Below are positions 34,901-47,716 of a stretch of DNA of 64,000 nt, piece after piece. The notes under the pieces were generated by a model. It was not told the DNA's origin, ran no database searches, and saw only the letters and a program-made list of their open reading frames with translations. Each line of letters begins with the position of its first letter. The first letter of the stretch is position 1. The stretch lies in contig VXBP01008268.1 in NCBI GenBank assembly GCA_013400115.1, positions 25,050-89,049 of the forward strand, written 5' to 3'. The position numbers and the translations under genes were made by a program. The DNA comes from Rhinopomastus cyanomelas. Lineage: Eukaryota; Chordata; Aves; Bucerotiformes; Rhinopomastidae.

Positions 34901-37734
34901 GTGTTTGGGCTCTGGCTCCTGTCTGTGCAAACACCAATTCCTTCAGTAAGGGCTCCTGCAGCACCCACCTGTCGCTGTGTAATTACATTTTTAACTCTGT
35001 TTCTCCTGTCAACACTTGGCTGGTCTGTTCAGCACTACTGGTCCCTTTTTTATTTCAAAATAACCTTTAAAAATGGGAACATGCCTGTTGTTGATGGTAA
35101 TTACATCGTTATTGATTATTTACCTACTGAACCTGTGGCTGAGGAACAGCGTTCTCCCTTCACTCCCAACCAAGCCAGACCAGGTCCTGTACAACCACCT
35201 CTTCAGAAATTTTTATGTTTGCACAAAGCAATCTTTGTGGAGGAAAATCCTGAGATTACAGCCAGACAATTCAAGGAGAGTTATCTTAAAACGTTTGTTG
35301 GCACACAAATCTGAGAGCCGGGGATGTGAGGAAGACGGCCAAGCAGTAATTCACACTTGGAGTCTATTTCAAATTATCTCCATGGCTTCTCTCCGTTCAG
35401 CCAGACTGAGTTTAATCTCTCTGTGAACAGCACTGCTAAATACGATCATTTCTTTCTCTGGTGACGAAGGCTGCGAGCACTTTCATGTTGCCTGTGTGCC
35501 TGGCTTTATCTAGGAAAGTGTAGCAGAGTATAGCTTTACTTGGTGAGACAAACAAAAGTCTTAGTCAGGGGCCAGTGCCTCTTTATGCGAAGAAATGTAT
35601 AAAACCAGAGCAAAGCCCTTGCTTCCTTCCCTGAGGAAAACACAGAACCAATCAAAACCACAAGAAATGCTTTCTGAGTTATATTCTGTAGTTGACTTAC
35701 AAAGGGTAATTGAACACAAACATCTTCTTCAAATGTGAGTTTCATTTGGGAGGATTTTGGACAGACTTTTTAAGGCCCACAAACATGCAAAAACTCTTCA
35801 GTGGGACTGCAACCCAACCTAGGCCTCTAACTTGCCATTGTGAGGGCTGCACCTACTGGCTTTTGAAAACCTAGCAGGCATGTCTCTGCTCTTGGGCAAC
35901 AAAATAGTTTTCAAAATATAGTCCATTGTTCCATTGCCTATTCCTCTTTCATCTCTTTCTCATGGAAAGAGGCCTCCTAATGCTGTCATGACAAAATCAC
36001 GTAGAAGCAAACAAAAATGTTTTGGTCCTGGTTGTACTTCCAACTGGTCTGCTTCAAAGACTTCTCTAAGTGGTGGGGAACAACATGTAAAGCGGTTCAC
36101 AGCTAAAAGCATTACAGAATCAAAGAAATTTCTCATCATATTAGTTTTTAACTTTCATTCCTGATAAAACTGTCTCTTGAGGACCATGCAAACCTAAAAC
36201 ATGCCATTTCTGGAGGCTACAGCTATCAAATAGCAATTTTCCTCAACTTGGTGGAAAGACATCCATAAAGTGATTTTGCCATCCTTGACATCCAATTTTG
36301 TCATTTCCAAAATGACACAGACTAGTTACAGCAGGGACAGCTTATGTCTGACTTGTGAGGACAGCAGAATAAAAACAAAGATGCAAAAGGACTACTTGTG
36401 TAGGGTATTGCTGGGTTGGTCAGGCCAAGAATTATTTGGTTTAGTTTCCTTCCAAAAAGGTGAAACTGTAACGGAGAGCATAAAAGAGTGCCCTTACAAA
36501 CAGACTTGGTGCAGGTATGGTGCAGCATATGGGCAGCTCAGATTAGTTGTATCTTTTTTGGAATGACGGATGAGCAAACATAGTTTTCTTCTAACACATT
36601 TGTCACTGAATTTACAAGCTTCAGTACTGAAGTGTTTCCAGAGCACACCATGTTGAAGGGATCATTCAACAGAGTAGGTAAAATATTCAGCTTAGAGCTA
36701 GTTTTGAAACCACTTGTATTCAAAGATGCTTTGAGCTTCCAGAAATGCCCAGTTATTTTCATAAGCCATCTCTCTTTTCTTGCCACTCTACTGTTGTGGT
36801 ACTGTAGGGCAGAATGGGACTTCACAAGTCCTGCCATCTTGCCTTACCATCCTGAGACTTGTCATTCCTGACAAATACTCACTGTCCTGTCCTCAGAGGC
36901 TTCTACAACAGGAGAGGCTTCATAACAAGCTCGGACAAATTATTGCAGTACTTACTGTCTTTATCCTCAGAAATAACTTACTACCTATCCCAGGTCTTGC
37001 TGTGATTTCCAAGCTCTCTCAAATTTGGCAAGTTAAGATCTTTTTTTCTAGCAAAAAGATCCAGACACTTCTAATCTCCCCAGCTTGAAAATGTTAAGGC
37101 TGAGCCTGTTGCATATTTTTTCCCTTTTATACATGAGCTTCTTGCTATCCCTCCTCCCAGACTAAAGTCTTCAGTCCCAAGGTGTTTTTTCTCAGTTTGA
37201 ATCCTGTGTTAGTAACAGGAGTTCAAATATTTTCCCCTTAGGCAAAAATTATTTTCCTTTCCTCCTACCTTAGTTGATTCAGCACATTTTAGACATTAAA
37301 AGCTTTGCGAGGCTATTTGAAAGAATAAACAAACCTTAGCACCCTCTCCTTTTTGCAGCCCTAAAAATAGACACATTTCATAATCAAACATGCTGAGTCA
37401 ATACCAGTGAGAAGGCCAGTAACCTGCCACAGATAAGACTAGAATCTCTCATAAAGGACCCAGCCCGACATCCCTTAAGCCCATGTTACTGCCCTGCTCC
37501 CTCAGACCCCTCCTAAGGGGTCCCCAGTTTTCCTCTCCCAGCGGTTTTATCCCCTGCAGCTGTGTGCCTTCTCAGCTGCTTCTTTCTGAATGCCTTTGTT
37601 AACCTTTTCTGTGCCTGAGAGGGCTTGCAGATGCAATCCCAAACCTTCCTTACTGCGCACAGGGACCAAGTCATTCCGTTCCTCTCCACAGACATGTCTG
37701 AGGTCCTTGCAAATTGTTAACGTTTCCCTTCTGT
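34901..37734. other. Intergenic segment right of the B3GNTL1 island
   Basis: No recognised gene. A 137-codon plus-strand open frame (34901-35314) starts just outside the CpG island. It contains a hydrophobic stretch (ITFLTLFLLSTLGWSV), then NMPVVDGNYIVIDYLPTEP. I recognise no family, and a second frame is also open over the same bases, which speaks for chance. Downstream of 35.4 kb I see nothing that I can name. Confidence 0.45.
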
Positions 37735-38060
37735 TCCACTCTCTTGTTTAAGATATGCACTTCTGATTAGTTCAATCCTTCCTCACTAATCAGGCTTCAC
37801 ATCTCTGTTTATTCTCTTCTGGACTTTCGCAGGACATCTCTGTTGGAGAATGAGCCCCAGTGCCAGACCTAGTGCTCCCACTGGGGCTGTACCAGTGGTG
37901 GGCAGAGCAGGATTACTGCTGAATCTTGCGAGCCGGACTCCTGTTTGCTCAGCTTAGTGCAGTGTTTGCCTTTTTCACAATGGCTTGACACTGTTGACTC
38001 CTAATCAGCTTGTGATCTATTATATCCCCTAGATCTTTTTCTGCATGAGGGAAACAGTAT
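37735..38060 (-). mobile_element. Ancient CR1/L3-like LINE relic (reverse orientation)
   Basis: Degraded but readable reverse complement of an old CR1-group LINE. The diagnostic words are GAGCCCCAGTGCCAGACC near 37852, CACTGTTGACTCCTAATCAG near 37989 and CTTGTGATCTATTATATCCC followed by CTAGATCTTTTTCTGC near 38010-38043. These follow the order of the family's CCAG(A/T)ACTGGACAC, TGTTGACTCA and CCCAGATC(C/T)TTTTC segments. Divergence is much higher than in the other CR1 copies here, so insertion was much earlier. Confidence 0.65.
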
Positions 38061-39871
38061 TTTAGCAGTTTTATTCCAGTCAACCACATGAGAAGAAAAT
38101 GACTGAAGTAGTGTGAGTGAGATTATCTGCTTTGTACTTCAATACCAGAATTGTTTACTGGTTTCCAATTAGTTACATGTGTACCTCCTGTTGAGGGAGT
38201 CACACAAGTGTTGCTAACGCCTCTCTTGGCCTTCAGAATCTTCCGTACTGGTGAGGACTAGTACCTAAGGGTTATTGGGGCAAATTCCCCTGTGTACCCA
38301 AGACTGAGATCACAGGGCTAACTGCTCTGAAGAAAACATCTTAGGATTTGAACAGAGTATGAATAACCTCACTTGGAAGTGCTGTTACTCTTTAGAGAAG
38401 AAATGTTATGTGATAAGTTTCTCTCTTTGAAACATTGGGTGTCGTTACAAAGGACGTTCCTGTTAGTTGTTTCTTTTTTTGGTATGAGTCAATCTGAAGA
38501 AGCTCGCGGTTGTTTTTATGAGTTGGCAAATGTCAAAAATATTCTGTTAACAGGAGTACTGGACTTGGGTGTCTTTGTGGGTAAACTAGAAAGATCCTAT
38601 TCATTTCAGTACTGGTCCACATCTCCAACCATACACTCTTCTTGACCACCACCAGTAATCCCACTCCCTGTGCACTTCATCTCATGTCTTCTCGTCAGTC
38701 TGCTGGGCCATATTGCAATGTTGTGCAGGTGCCCCATTCTGCATGAGCCATTCTGAACTGCCCTTATTCAGGCTGTTGTGTAGAACTTCAAGTTTGGTGT
38801 GGTTTTGTGGCATTCTGACTGCAGGCAGTGGCAGGGGAGAGGCACAGTTCTTCCACAGAATTGAACAAGATCAATGCAGGGTTCTTTTTACTGGGTCTTC
38901 AATAACTGAGCAATCTTTTACAAGGAAGGACCTCTATTCAGCAACAGTTTCATAAAGGAATGTTTCTAGGTAACGCTACCTTCTGTAAAATACAAGAAAA
39001 GAAATGTCTTTTTTTTTAAGCTGCTGGAGACAATCCAACAACAGACTGCTGGTTTATGGTCTAACCACCTCAGTTAATACGGTTTGGTTTTGTTATTAAG
39101 TAACCAATCTGAAACCCAGTAAAGTTATAATGGTATTTCCTCACTTACCCCAAAAGCTTTATAAGTAAGTTATTTAGAGGGAAAAAAATCTTATTTACAA
39201 AAGATAACAAGATTCAGATAATGGAATTAGATAAAAGTTAGCCTTGAAATCCCATTTTCCTAATCTTGACAATTTTCTGTGTGCCACAAGTGATAACCCT
39301 TGAGAATCAAACTTCTATTTGAAGAAGAATAAGCCTTTAGAAAGTTCAGTTTAGGCTCTTTGTTTTTTCAAAACTATGCCCCTGTTTGATCTTCTCGATG
39401 ACTGAAGTGTTAAGCATGAAATAAAGTTATGCCAGAAAGCCGAGGAACGTAAGTGGAACAGTGTATTGCCCAAAGATTTCCTGGTAAATTCATACTGTCC
39501 ACAGTCATAATTTTGTTGTACTTCAGTACCTTTGGGAGCTTAAACTTCTTTGCATATAAGTACAGGAAGCATCTGACATTTCAAGATGGGAAAGTGCTTA
39601 AAGAAATAAATCATATTGCTACAAAGCAATGTATACATAACAGGAACTGGGATATGCATAGCACAGTGCTCTACCAGACAAGGAATTGGATGCACATCTT
39701 TGTATGACATACAGACAGGAAGGGAAACGAGGAACAGTTTGAATTATGAATTAGCCAAAAGCCTCTGAAGAAAAGATTACAAGAACTGTATGGCTCTGGA
39801 GAATACAGCAACATTTACTTAATACATCTTCATTGAAAATAGAACCCTATAGGTTCCTTAATTCTTTATAG

Positions 39872-39904
39872 TAGCCAATAAAAGGTATCTTATTATATTG
39901 GCTA
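39872..39904. repeat. Inverted repeat, 9-bp arms
   Basis: TAGCCAATA at 39872-39880 and its reverse complement TATTGGCTA at 39896-39904 are separated by 15 bases beginning AAAGGTATC. The CCAAT/ATTGG cores are in opposite orientation. This could be the relic of a DNA-transposon or old repeat terminus. I cannot name a family with certainty. Confidence 0.5.
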
Positions 39905-40153
39905 TATCTTTCAGTACCATTCTTAAAATGCTACAAGTTATTGTGACTAATTCTGTGTCTGTTTTGTCTAATTCTCAAGCACAGGCTTGAGAATTTTCCC
40001 ATTTTCCTGTAAATGCCAATTCCTCAGACTCACCCTGGATTTTAAAATTCCAAGTTCTTTCAGAGTCACACGTCTTCAATAAAACAGATTTTACAGCTTC
40101 ATTAAAGTTAAGAACCACTGCTGATGATACAAAGGTAGGTGGAGGGAGCAGCT

Positions 40154-40195
40154 TACTCTTTTACAGCTGTATTAGCTGTGTGTTGTAAAAGAGTA
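40154..40195. repeat. Hairpin: 12-bp perfect inverted repeat with 18-nt loop
   Basis: TACTCTTTTACA at 40154-40165 is exactly complementary to TGTAAAAGAGTA at 40184-40195. The intervening 18 bases are GCTGTATTAGCTGTGTGT. The stem is short for a microRNA precursor (12 bp perfect, with only weak pairing outside), so an RNA gene is not claimed. Confidence 0.65.
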
Positions 40196-43100
40196 GTGAA
40201 GATGTAATTCTTATAATTCTCGTCACAAAGTTGACCAGCTGTGAGCAGAACAGAGACAGAAAATTGCTCTCTTTCAATGAAAAGCTGTTACTCAATTTTT
40301 TATGTACTTACGTACTTTCTATTCTGAATGCAATTCTTCTCAAGGCCAGGAAGCCCTTAGAACAGCCTGACAAATATGCTGCTAACCTGGGGACCTCCAG
40401 CTCTGTGAAGAAACAAGCCAACAAGCTGTGAAAGCACATTATCAAATTACGATAATTTTGTGTGATAAACTGACAATTGTGTCAACTTGGTTTAGGTTTG
40501 GTTTTTTTTTATATATAAGGTTCTTACATCTTCTGTGACTTAACACAAACTTCTGTGACAGATTTTGGGTATCAAAATTGCTTTAGAAGTAGGTCTATTG
40601 AGACTTCATTGTTGTGTTAGCAGGACATAAGACATGACAGTAAATACTTTCACTGTGTAGAGGTTCCCTGGTAACATCATTCTGATCAGAACCTGCAATA
40701 AACCACCATACTCAAAAGACTCTCCTTCTCCTTCCCTGTGACAAAGTCCTTACTCACCTACTTCTGAATACTTATTCCTTCCATAATCAACTCAGCTTCT
40801 TAACCTCTATCTAAACTTTCCATCCCAAGGTACTTCTTTTTTTCTACTGTAAGAGAAAACCATATATTTAACTTCAACATATGTGAAGACTAGATCCTCA
40901 TTTTGACTCCATGTGAAATCAACTCAAACCAGTATTTTTTGCTATGTCCAATACTCTGCCTGTGGAGACAGAGTTCAAGGACATGTAGGTGTCCAACTCC
41001 ATCAAGAGCAGCAGCGTAGCAGATATTTAAATGCCATGATATCTGTATAAGCATAGGAGATTTTCATTTTATTTTGAACTCTCCAGCAGTACAAAGTTGT
41101 ATCTGTTGGTGTTCTCATCCTGGATTCTCAGGGTATTTATACACCTAACAGTCCATGTGCTAGTTGTGGTTATTGTGCTTGTAAACCTGAATTCTGACGT
41201 TTCATACTCTTGCTGAACCTTGGTATGTGCATTCCTTTATCTTCCCACCATCCCTGCACTTGCTCTTCATTACTGTCAGTGCTTATTAGTTAGAAAACTA
41301 CATTCCATTTTGTTTAAAAACAAATTAACTGCTTGCAGAGAGCTCTTCTAGGATCCCAGCTAACTCTGTCTCACCAGCCATCATCTGCTGGTGCGTTAAA
41401 TAAACCCGAGCTGTGCTCTGCTTTTCAAAGAAACAAATTTTTGTATCTCAGTTGACCAACTTGCAAAAACTCTTCAGACTTTTAGGTATTTTGCTCTCTT
41501 ATGACAATTAAAGGGGAAAAGACTTTGTGTAGCCAGTGAAATGAGAACTATTGTATTGTCCTAATTACCTAATATGCATTTTCATGTGATTAGGATGCTA
41601 TCTTCCTAATGCCAGGGAAGAAGAATACCAGCAGAGGAAACAGTCCTTGTGCTGCTTCAATATTGTGACTTGCAGCCTGTCTCAAAGGATAACAAAGACT
41701 CGATTGTGCAAGTGCCCAGCTGATCCAACAAGCAATGAATAAGTGAGCAATGGTCAACAGTGAAGGAGTGGATATCACAGAGGGCAATTCAAAAAGATTA
41801 TAGTGCTGTGAAGTGAGGGAGGTGTGAAATGAAATTCAACTAGACATACACATATGAGAAACCTTTTGGATTAGTTTTTTTTTTCCCTTGAAATGGTCCA
41901 TCATTTTTGCGTAAGGTAAGAAAAAATGTGGCTGAACATCGGTAAGGAAAGATGTCTTCTAATATGTGGAAAAGTGACCTAATTCTTTCAGTCTAAATGA
42001 TGGATAATTAAAAACCAGAATCTGATCAATTTCTGAATGAGATCTCCAGAAATCTGCTAGAAAGACCTGTTAAGTAGCATGAGATAGGTTCACTGTTAGA
42101 GAAAAGAAGTACAGAGTTGGATTTTGTATGTCTATTTGAGCATTTGGGTCCACATAAGCCCCAACCCAGTCTTATCAGCATTAGACTTAGGAATAGAAAA
42201 TGAGGAAGTTTGGTGCATAACAAGACATGTCCTCCTGTTTTTCCTGGGAGCACAGCTACCCAGTAAAATCAACAGAAGAAAGGATTTCCTTTCCTTCAAA
42301 GTCTTACACTGGTCTTTTTACAATGGATTGGATTTTCAGTCAGAGTGCTAAGAAAACACAATATAGGCAGAAAGGTTTTGTTATCAGGATAGTAAAATTC
42401 AGATTTGATACTTAAATACTGTTCCAAGGGCTTCTCCCAAAAGCAGTAAAAGAAAAAGTGTTTGGGCAACCACATCATCCTCAAAAATATTACAATGTAT
42501 TCTGGCTTCATGGTCTTTCTGAGTAAAGATACTTTCTGATTAGTTAATCATTACTTGTCAGCTTTTGTTAGGCTTCATGGCTTGTCACTGCAAGTGGGAC
42601 ATTTCAAAATAAGATCTTTTCACCTCAACAAGGCTTGTTACCATACCTCTGAGTTTCCATGTTGTTTTGTCTTTGCCACTGCTCTCATGATAAACTGTCA
42701 GAGCACTGGGAGTTTGAGTCAGTTGAATTTCAGAGTTCCTCAGCTACACTCATCATAGTATAGAGAGATTACTTTCAGAAGCTCGTGGAAAGAACTGAGA
42801 GGAAACTTTGAGAGAGAACCTGACTTGTCTCTTCCTTGATAACAAAAATTTTGGATTAGATTTGCAGGCAGCTAAAGTAGAGTGTCTGACTTAATAGAGC
42901 TCTGACAGCCAAAACTTGTTCTGAACCAAGAAAAAAAATTAATCAGAATCTTTTTTTGCAGATGTGTTGTTTGTCATCTGCAAACCTTGCAAAATAGAAA
43001 CATTCTTATCTGAACTTCACCTCTCCTTGGAGAAGTTTCTTTGCTGCTGAGCATGATGGTGCTAAAGGGACAGAGTTGTAGGGTCTTTCCCCTTCCTTCA

Positions 43101-45320
43101 GATACATCAGCTCTGCAAATACCACCACAAAACAGCACAAAGGGCTTTGTGGAGCAGCACAGATCTGATTTTGTGTTCTGATCCATTGTTTTTCCTTAAG
43201 CAAATATGTAGTAATGTTGGAATTTATGGATTAGTTAAACAATCTCTGATCTGCTTTAGTCAGAATTAGTGCTTTTCCTCCCAGAATGCTGCTGGTGGGA
43301 GGACTGTGCAGGCAGACTGGGGGTGTGTAGAGACCTCATCTAGTCCTTCGCTGATGCTGCACTGTTGGCTGAAATGTCACCCATTTAGTGAATGAGGGAA
43401 CTTAAGAAGAAATGGAAATTCATTTGCTGTTGGTAACAACTTAGCAAACCTTATGGCCTCTCTAGTAAAACTACCATTGTATTTGGGGAGGTGGGAGGGA
43501 AAGTTTATCATAAAAACTACCCCGTGGGCCAAATCTGGCTCATGGGAGCCTGTCAGTGTTGCTCTTAAAGATCCCTGTCATCAGATCTTAGGTGGAGCTG
43601 GGCTCTGAAAGGACCCGCTGTTGAAAATTAAGTGTGAAATTTGCAAATGATTAAGTTGAAATATTTACCTTGTTAGTTCATCATGTCTGCAGAAATATTC
43701 TTTTCCCTTCTAGTAACCTAGCAACAAGTACACTGGGCACAATTATTTTTTTTCACAATTTGTAGGACACTTGCATTGAAATGCATGTCAGTGCCTTTAT
43801 CTCATGACAGGCATGTAGCAAACACTGCAAATGTTTGTTTGTCCTGGCAAGGGCTGGATTTGTTTAGTGTAACTTGCATTAGTTTTGTCTAACTTCTGAA
43901 GCAGAAAGGAAAATACATTCTTGTTTTCAAACCAGTGTTACAAATATTCTCTTTAACTTTGTTTTTAATATGAGAAGTGACTACTAATGGATTCAGACCT
44001 GTGTCCTCTGCTATCAGATTCTCCCATGCTGTTATTGGAAACTTCTGGACACATTTGAAACACTACTGACTGCACAGGCTGAGTCTACAGGTTGCAGAGT
44101 GGGAGGAACTGAGGAAAATGAAAAACTAAGCCAGCCAAGAGGATATGCTTCTAGATAAATATCGGCTTCACCACTAGCATAAATGATGTTTTCTAAAACA
44201 GGAAATTAATGTTCATTAGATGGTAGAAATAAACAACTGGCCTTCTTGAAAAGGTCTCGGATTAAATTCTGGGTTTCTGATGTCTTTTTGGCAGACATCT
44301 GAAATACCTACGGTATTGTGAAATGAAAAGAAAACACTGATTCTTGTGGATGAAATGCACAGGACTATCCCCGAAGCAACAATATGCTGAGGCCTCTTTA
44401 GAGGTTTTTGGTTTTGACTTCAACATTCTCCAGTCTCAGGCATGCAAGCAGGAGTTAATGTCTGCAACCCAGAGGAGTCTCCAGGCTTAAGCACTAAATC
44501 CTCTGCCTGGGTCCCCAGGTCCTGAGACACCCTTGCAGTGTGGAATGGCAAGTGGACTGGATTTCTTAACCATATTTTTGCTTTGTGTTACCTTTGTGAT
44601 CCTCTCAGTAGGCTGCTTGGGTCCAGACATCATTGCCTGCATTGCTTCTCAGTTTGATGTGCAAAGAGTAAAATACACATTTCTGTCTGCATGGGCTGGG
44701 TTGCTTAACAGTTTAAGGTGTTTAGATGGGGAGAAATAGTTGAGTGAAATTGCTACCTTGATGCTGTGGCCCTTGGCTTGTTGAAACCTCAAGCTGCTTT
44801 GTTTGGGTAATGACCCTTGCTAGCCCAAAGCAAAGAGTTTAGTCTTGTCACAGAGCATAGGTTGATTCCTTGGTCCCCCCAAAACTCTTTGGCCAAAATG
44901 ACAGCTCACTTAGCCTCTCTAACCTGCATGTATTTTAGCTAGGTGAGGTGACTGAATTAATTAAGAACAGTGTAGCCAGGAGTTCGGTCTCCGTCAGCAG
45001 GGAGAGGACAGCACTTGCAGGAGGTGATTCAGCTCTTACCTGGGCTGAGTTACCTGGTCTTGCAAAGGGACAGTCTTCCTCCCCATTGCCTGGGGGGGAC
45101 TGAGAAGAGAACACACCCAAAGAAGGCTTTTAGGTACAGTTCTTACCCAGATCTGTATCTGTGAGACAAAAATAAAAACGAGGAGGCAAAAGAGACATTT
45201 GTTTGCCACCAATTCAAAGTGTAGAAATTGAAAAAATAAAATATGCACATTGGCCAAAGTACTGATTTGTTTAAAGTGTCAGATCATTCCTGATAAATGA
45301 GCTTCATTACCTGCACAATT

Positions 45321-45380
45321 AGCATCCATTTATCCATCCATCCACCCATCCACCCACTCATCCACCCACCCATCCATCTC
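45321..45380. repeat. Tetranucleotide microsatellite (ATCC/ACCC)n
   Basis: About 60 bases of imperfect ATCC units with interspersed ACCC and ACTC variants. It is interrupted and therefore probably only moderately variable in length. Confidence 0.9.
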
Positions 45381-47569
45381 TGTTTTCCCAGTCCTTGTGC
45401 AGTGAGGGGCCATAGGAGGTACCACCCACTGGTTTGGCCACATCACAAGTCTGAGCATCTCCACTTTCTTATTTATTTATTTTGCTGTTATGTTTTGTAA
45501 TTAACTTGTCCAAATAATGATTTTTTTTCTGGAGCTTTTTTTATCTGACAGTTCAGACTGAAATTCCAAGTCTCACTACAGTAAAATCCATTGATTTGGG
45601 TGGGAGCTGGTGGGGATCCTAAAACAAACATCCCACAGCAGAAGCTAGGCTGTGTGTGTGGTGGGAGCTGCCAGTTCAGCGGGTTCCAGAGCTGCCTGTG
45701 TGTCCAAGGGTAGAGGGGCAGCTTTGCTCTCTGCACTGCCCCACCCCCTCTTTTCCACACTGGTGTCACACTGCCTTGCGCTGTAAAGTGCAATCTCTGA
45801 ACAGACACTGTTCCGTCACAAATCCTGCTGTCCTACAGCTTGAGTTCAGGCATGCAGTTAACCCTCTCTTCTTCTAGGAAAGTGGTGCTTTTATTTTTTT
45901 CTTTAAACGTGCTTTTGTTTTCTGTTACATTCCAGAGGCCAAAACTTTTCCATTTAAAACAAAAACAAAGCAGTCCTGAGTCATAGTGATGTAGGAATCA
46001 TAGGAACTATGCTGAGGTGTTAGCATTAACAGAAGTAAGGAGTAAGCATGAGCAATTATAAATGAATGTATTCTCATCACTAATTTTAATTTCATGAGAA
46101 CAAGTAACACAGTTGCCCCTCACTACACACAAAGGTTCAGCTGCTGAACCTCTCCCTGTTTTCTTACTCCTGTCTGTCTGCTGGATTTACCTCATAAACT
46201 CCATTTCTTTCACATTGCTTTATTCATTTTCTATTGTCCTCTCTGAATTCTCAGACCACTCTCCTCTCCCTCCTGCTTTGCCATGCATGCTGTTTAGCCA
46301 TGGCTTTGCCTTCCCAGAAAATACCCTCCTTCTTCTTCCCCCTCCTCCTACAAAGTTTCAGATTTCCCCTGCTGGCAGCCAGTGAGGGGCTGCACACCAC
46401 GCACTGGCTGTAGGGTTCTGCACTGTAACCACAGAACCTGATTCACCTCCTGCAAGCTGAGTAGCATGAAAATAAATCAGCTGAGAGGGAGCTGGGTGAG
46501 AGTTGCAAAACATGGGGACACATGGTGAAACCAACACATGGGGTGAGTAATGCCCAGCAAGGCTCCCAAGGAGTCTGCAGTTCTCCCCAGTATATTCCCT
46601 TCGGGACAGCACTGCTGAGTGAGACCTTTCAACAGATTAGCTTTGCCACACTGTTTAAACCAGCTTTGCGTGTTCAGCTGAGATGTGCTTAGCCTAAAAT
46701 CCTACCTCTGAACCTGCCTCTGAAGCCTCTGAACTGTGCCTTTCAGGTCCTGCCTTGGTATTGTCGCTAATAACCAGATCTAAGTACAGCCACGCTTTAA
46801 AAAAAAAAACCTAAATCCAGGTCTGAACCTGAACCCATTTCTAGTCACTACTTGATTTTATAGTCTCCAAATCTGCACTTTTGAGTATTACAGCAAATTA
46901 GTCACCGCTCCCTCAACAGGTTCTCTCCTGCACCTGCTTGGTCATGGAATCTTTTAAAATCACTGCTGTTTGTGCCTGGATTTGTAGCTGTGACAGGCAA
47001 ATATTTAACGTGAGTGTAGAAGTGCCTGAAGTGACTGCGGATCCTCATCTTTGAGTTGCTCCTTCAGGAAGGCAGTGGAGCTTTCTTGGGGTTTCAGGTA
47101 TGAAGTGTATGAAGCTGTTTCCAGAACCTGTATCTCCAGTCTTGCCACATTGGGCCAGTGTAGTAACTTAGTGGCTTCTGTTTTCAGAGTAGCATAAAGC
47201 TACTCTGCAGAGTATTTGTTTCCTATTGACATTATACAATATTCTCCTCCCAGATTTTGGTGAAGTTCTGCTCTTTCTGAATTGTAAATGCAAAAAAATT
47301 ACTGTTCAGAATGTTCTCTCTTGAAAAGATGTTTGCTTTTCACAGCTCAAACAGAAAACAGCTCAGTGCATCCAAAAGCTGCCTCACCCTTTGAGCCTGT
47401 TCCCAGATCTCAGCCAAGAGCACTACTATGGAATAGCTGTGAGTAGCCGGAAGAGCATTGCGGGGATTGAGATGCAAATGAGCAAACCACACAGCCCTCT
47501 TGCTGCAGAGGTTCCCTATCTCCTCTTGCTCCTTCACTTTTGAACTGAGAGAGGTACAGGGTATGGCCC
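45381..47569. other. Intergenic segment without recognised genes
   Basis: Nothing recognised. It contains a 12-base poly-A run near 46799 and pyrimidine-rich patches near 46260-46360. Open frames up to about 106 codons are unsupported by motif or context. Confidence 0.55.
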
Positions 47570-47716
47570 TGTACCCACTGACCCTGGTCCTGCATCCACT
47601 AACACTAGCTCTGCTCCCACCAACCCTGGCACTGCACCCACTGACCCTAGCTGTGCACCCACAAACCCTGGCTCCACACCAATAAACCCTGACTCTGCAG
47701 CCATGACTCTTGGTTG
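47570..47716. repeat. 21-bp minisatellite, about 6-7 units
   Basis: Tandem units of 21 bp start at 47570, 47591, 47612, 47633, 47654, 47675 and 47696. They are close to TGCACCCACTAACCCTGGCTC, with roughly 10 to 30 percent divergence between units, and the last unit is the weakest. Because 21 is a multiple of three, the reverse strand stays open and reads as a 7-residue repeat of the type GCxARVS. This explains the 129-codon minus frame at 47340-47729, which is not a gene. Confidence 0.9.

Larger units (their letters stand above)
38061..45320. other. Intergenic segment without recognised genes
   Basis: About 7.3 kb of AT-leaning DNA between the LINE relic and the tetranucleotide repeat. Open frames are short and unrecognised; the 68-codon hydrophobic frame at 44533-44739 has no match that I know. 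Two inverted repeats, at 39872-39904 and 40154-40195, are the only structures I could pick out. Confidence 0.6.

Noticed and set aside
34662..34964. 100-codon minus-strand frame upstream of B3GNTL1 exon 1
   Set aside because: CpG-island frame in the likely 5' leader or promoter; not in phase with a known exon and no similarity recognised.
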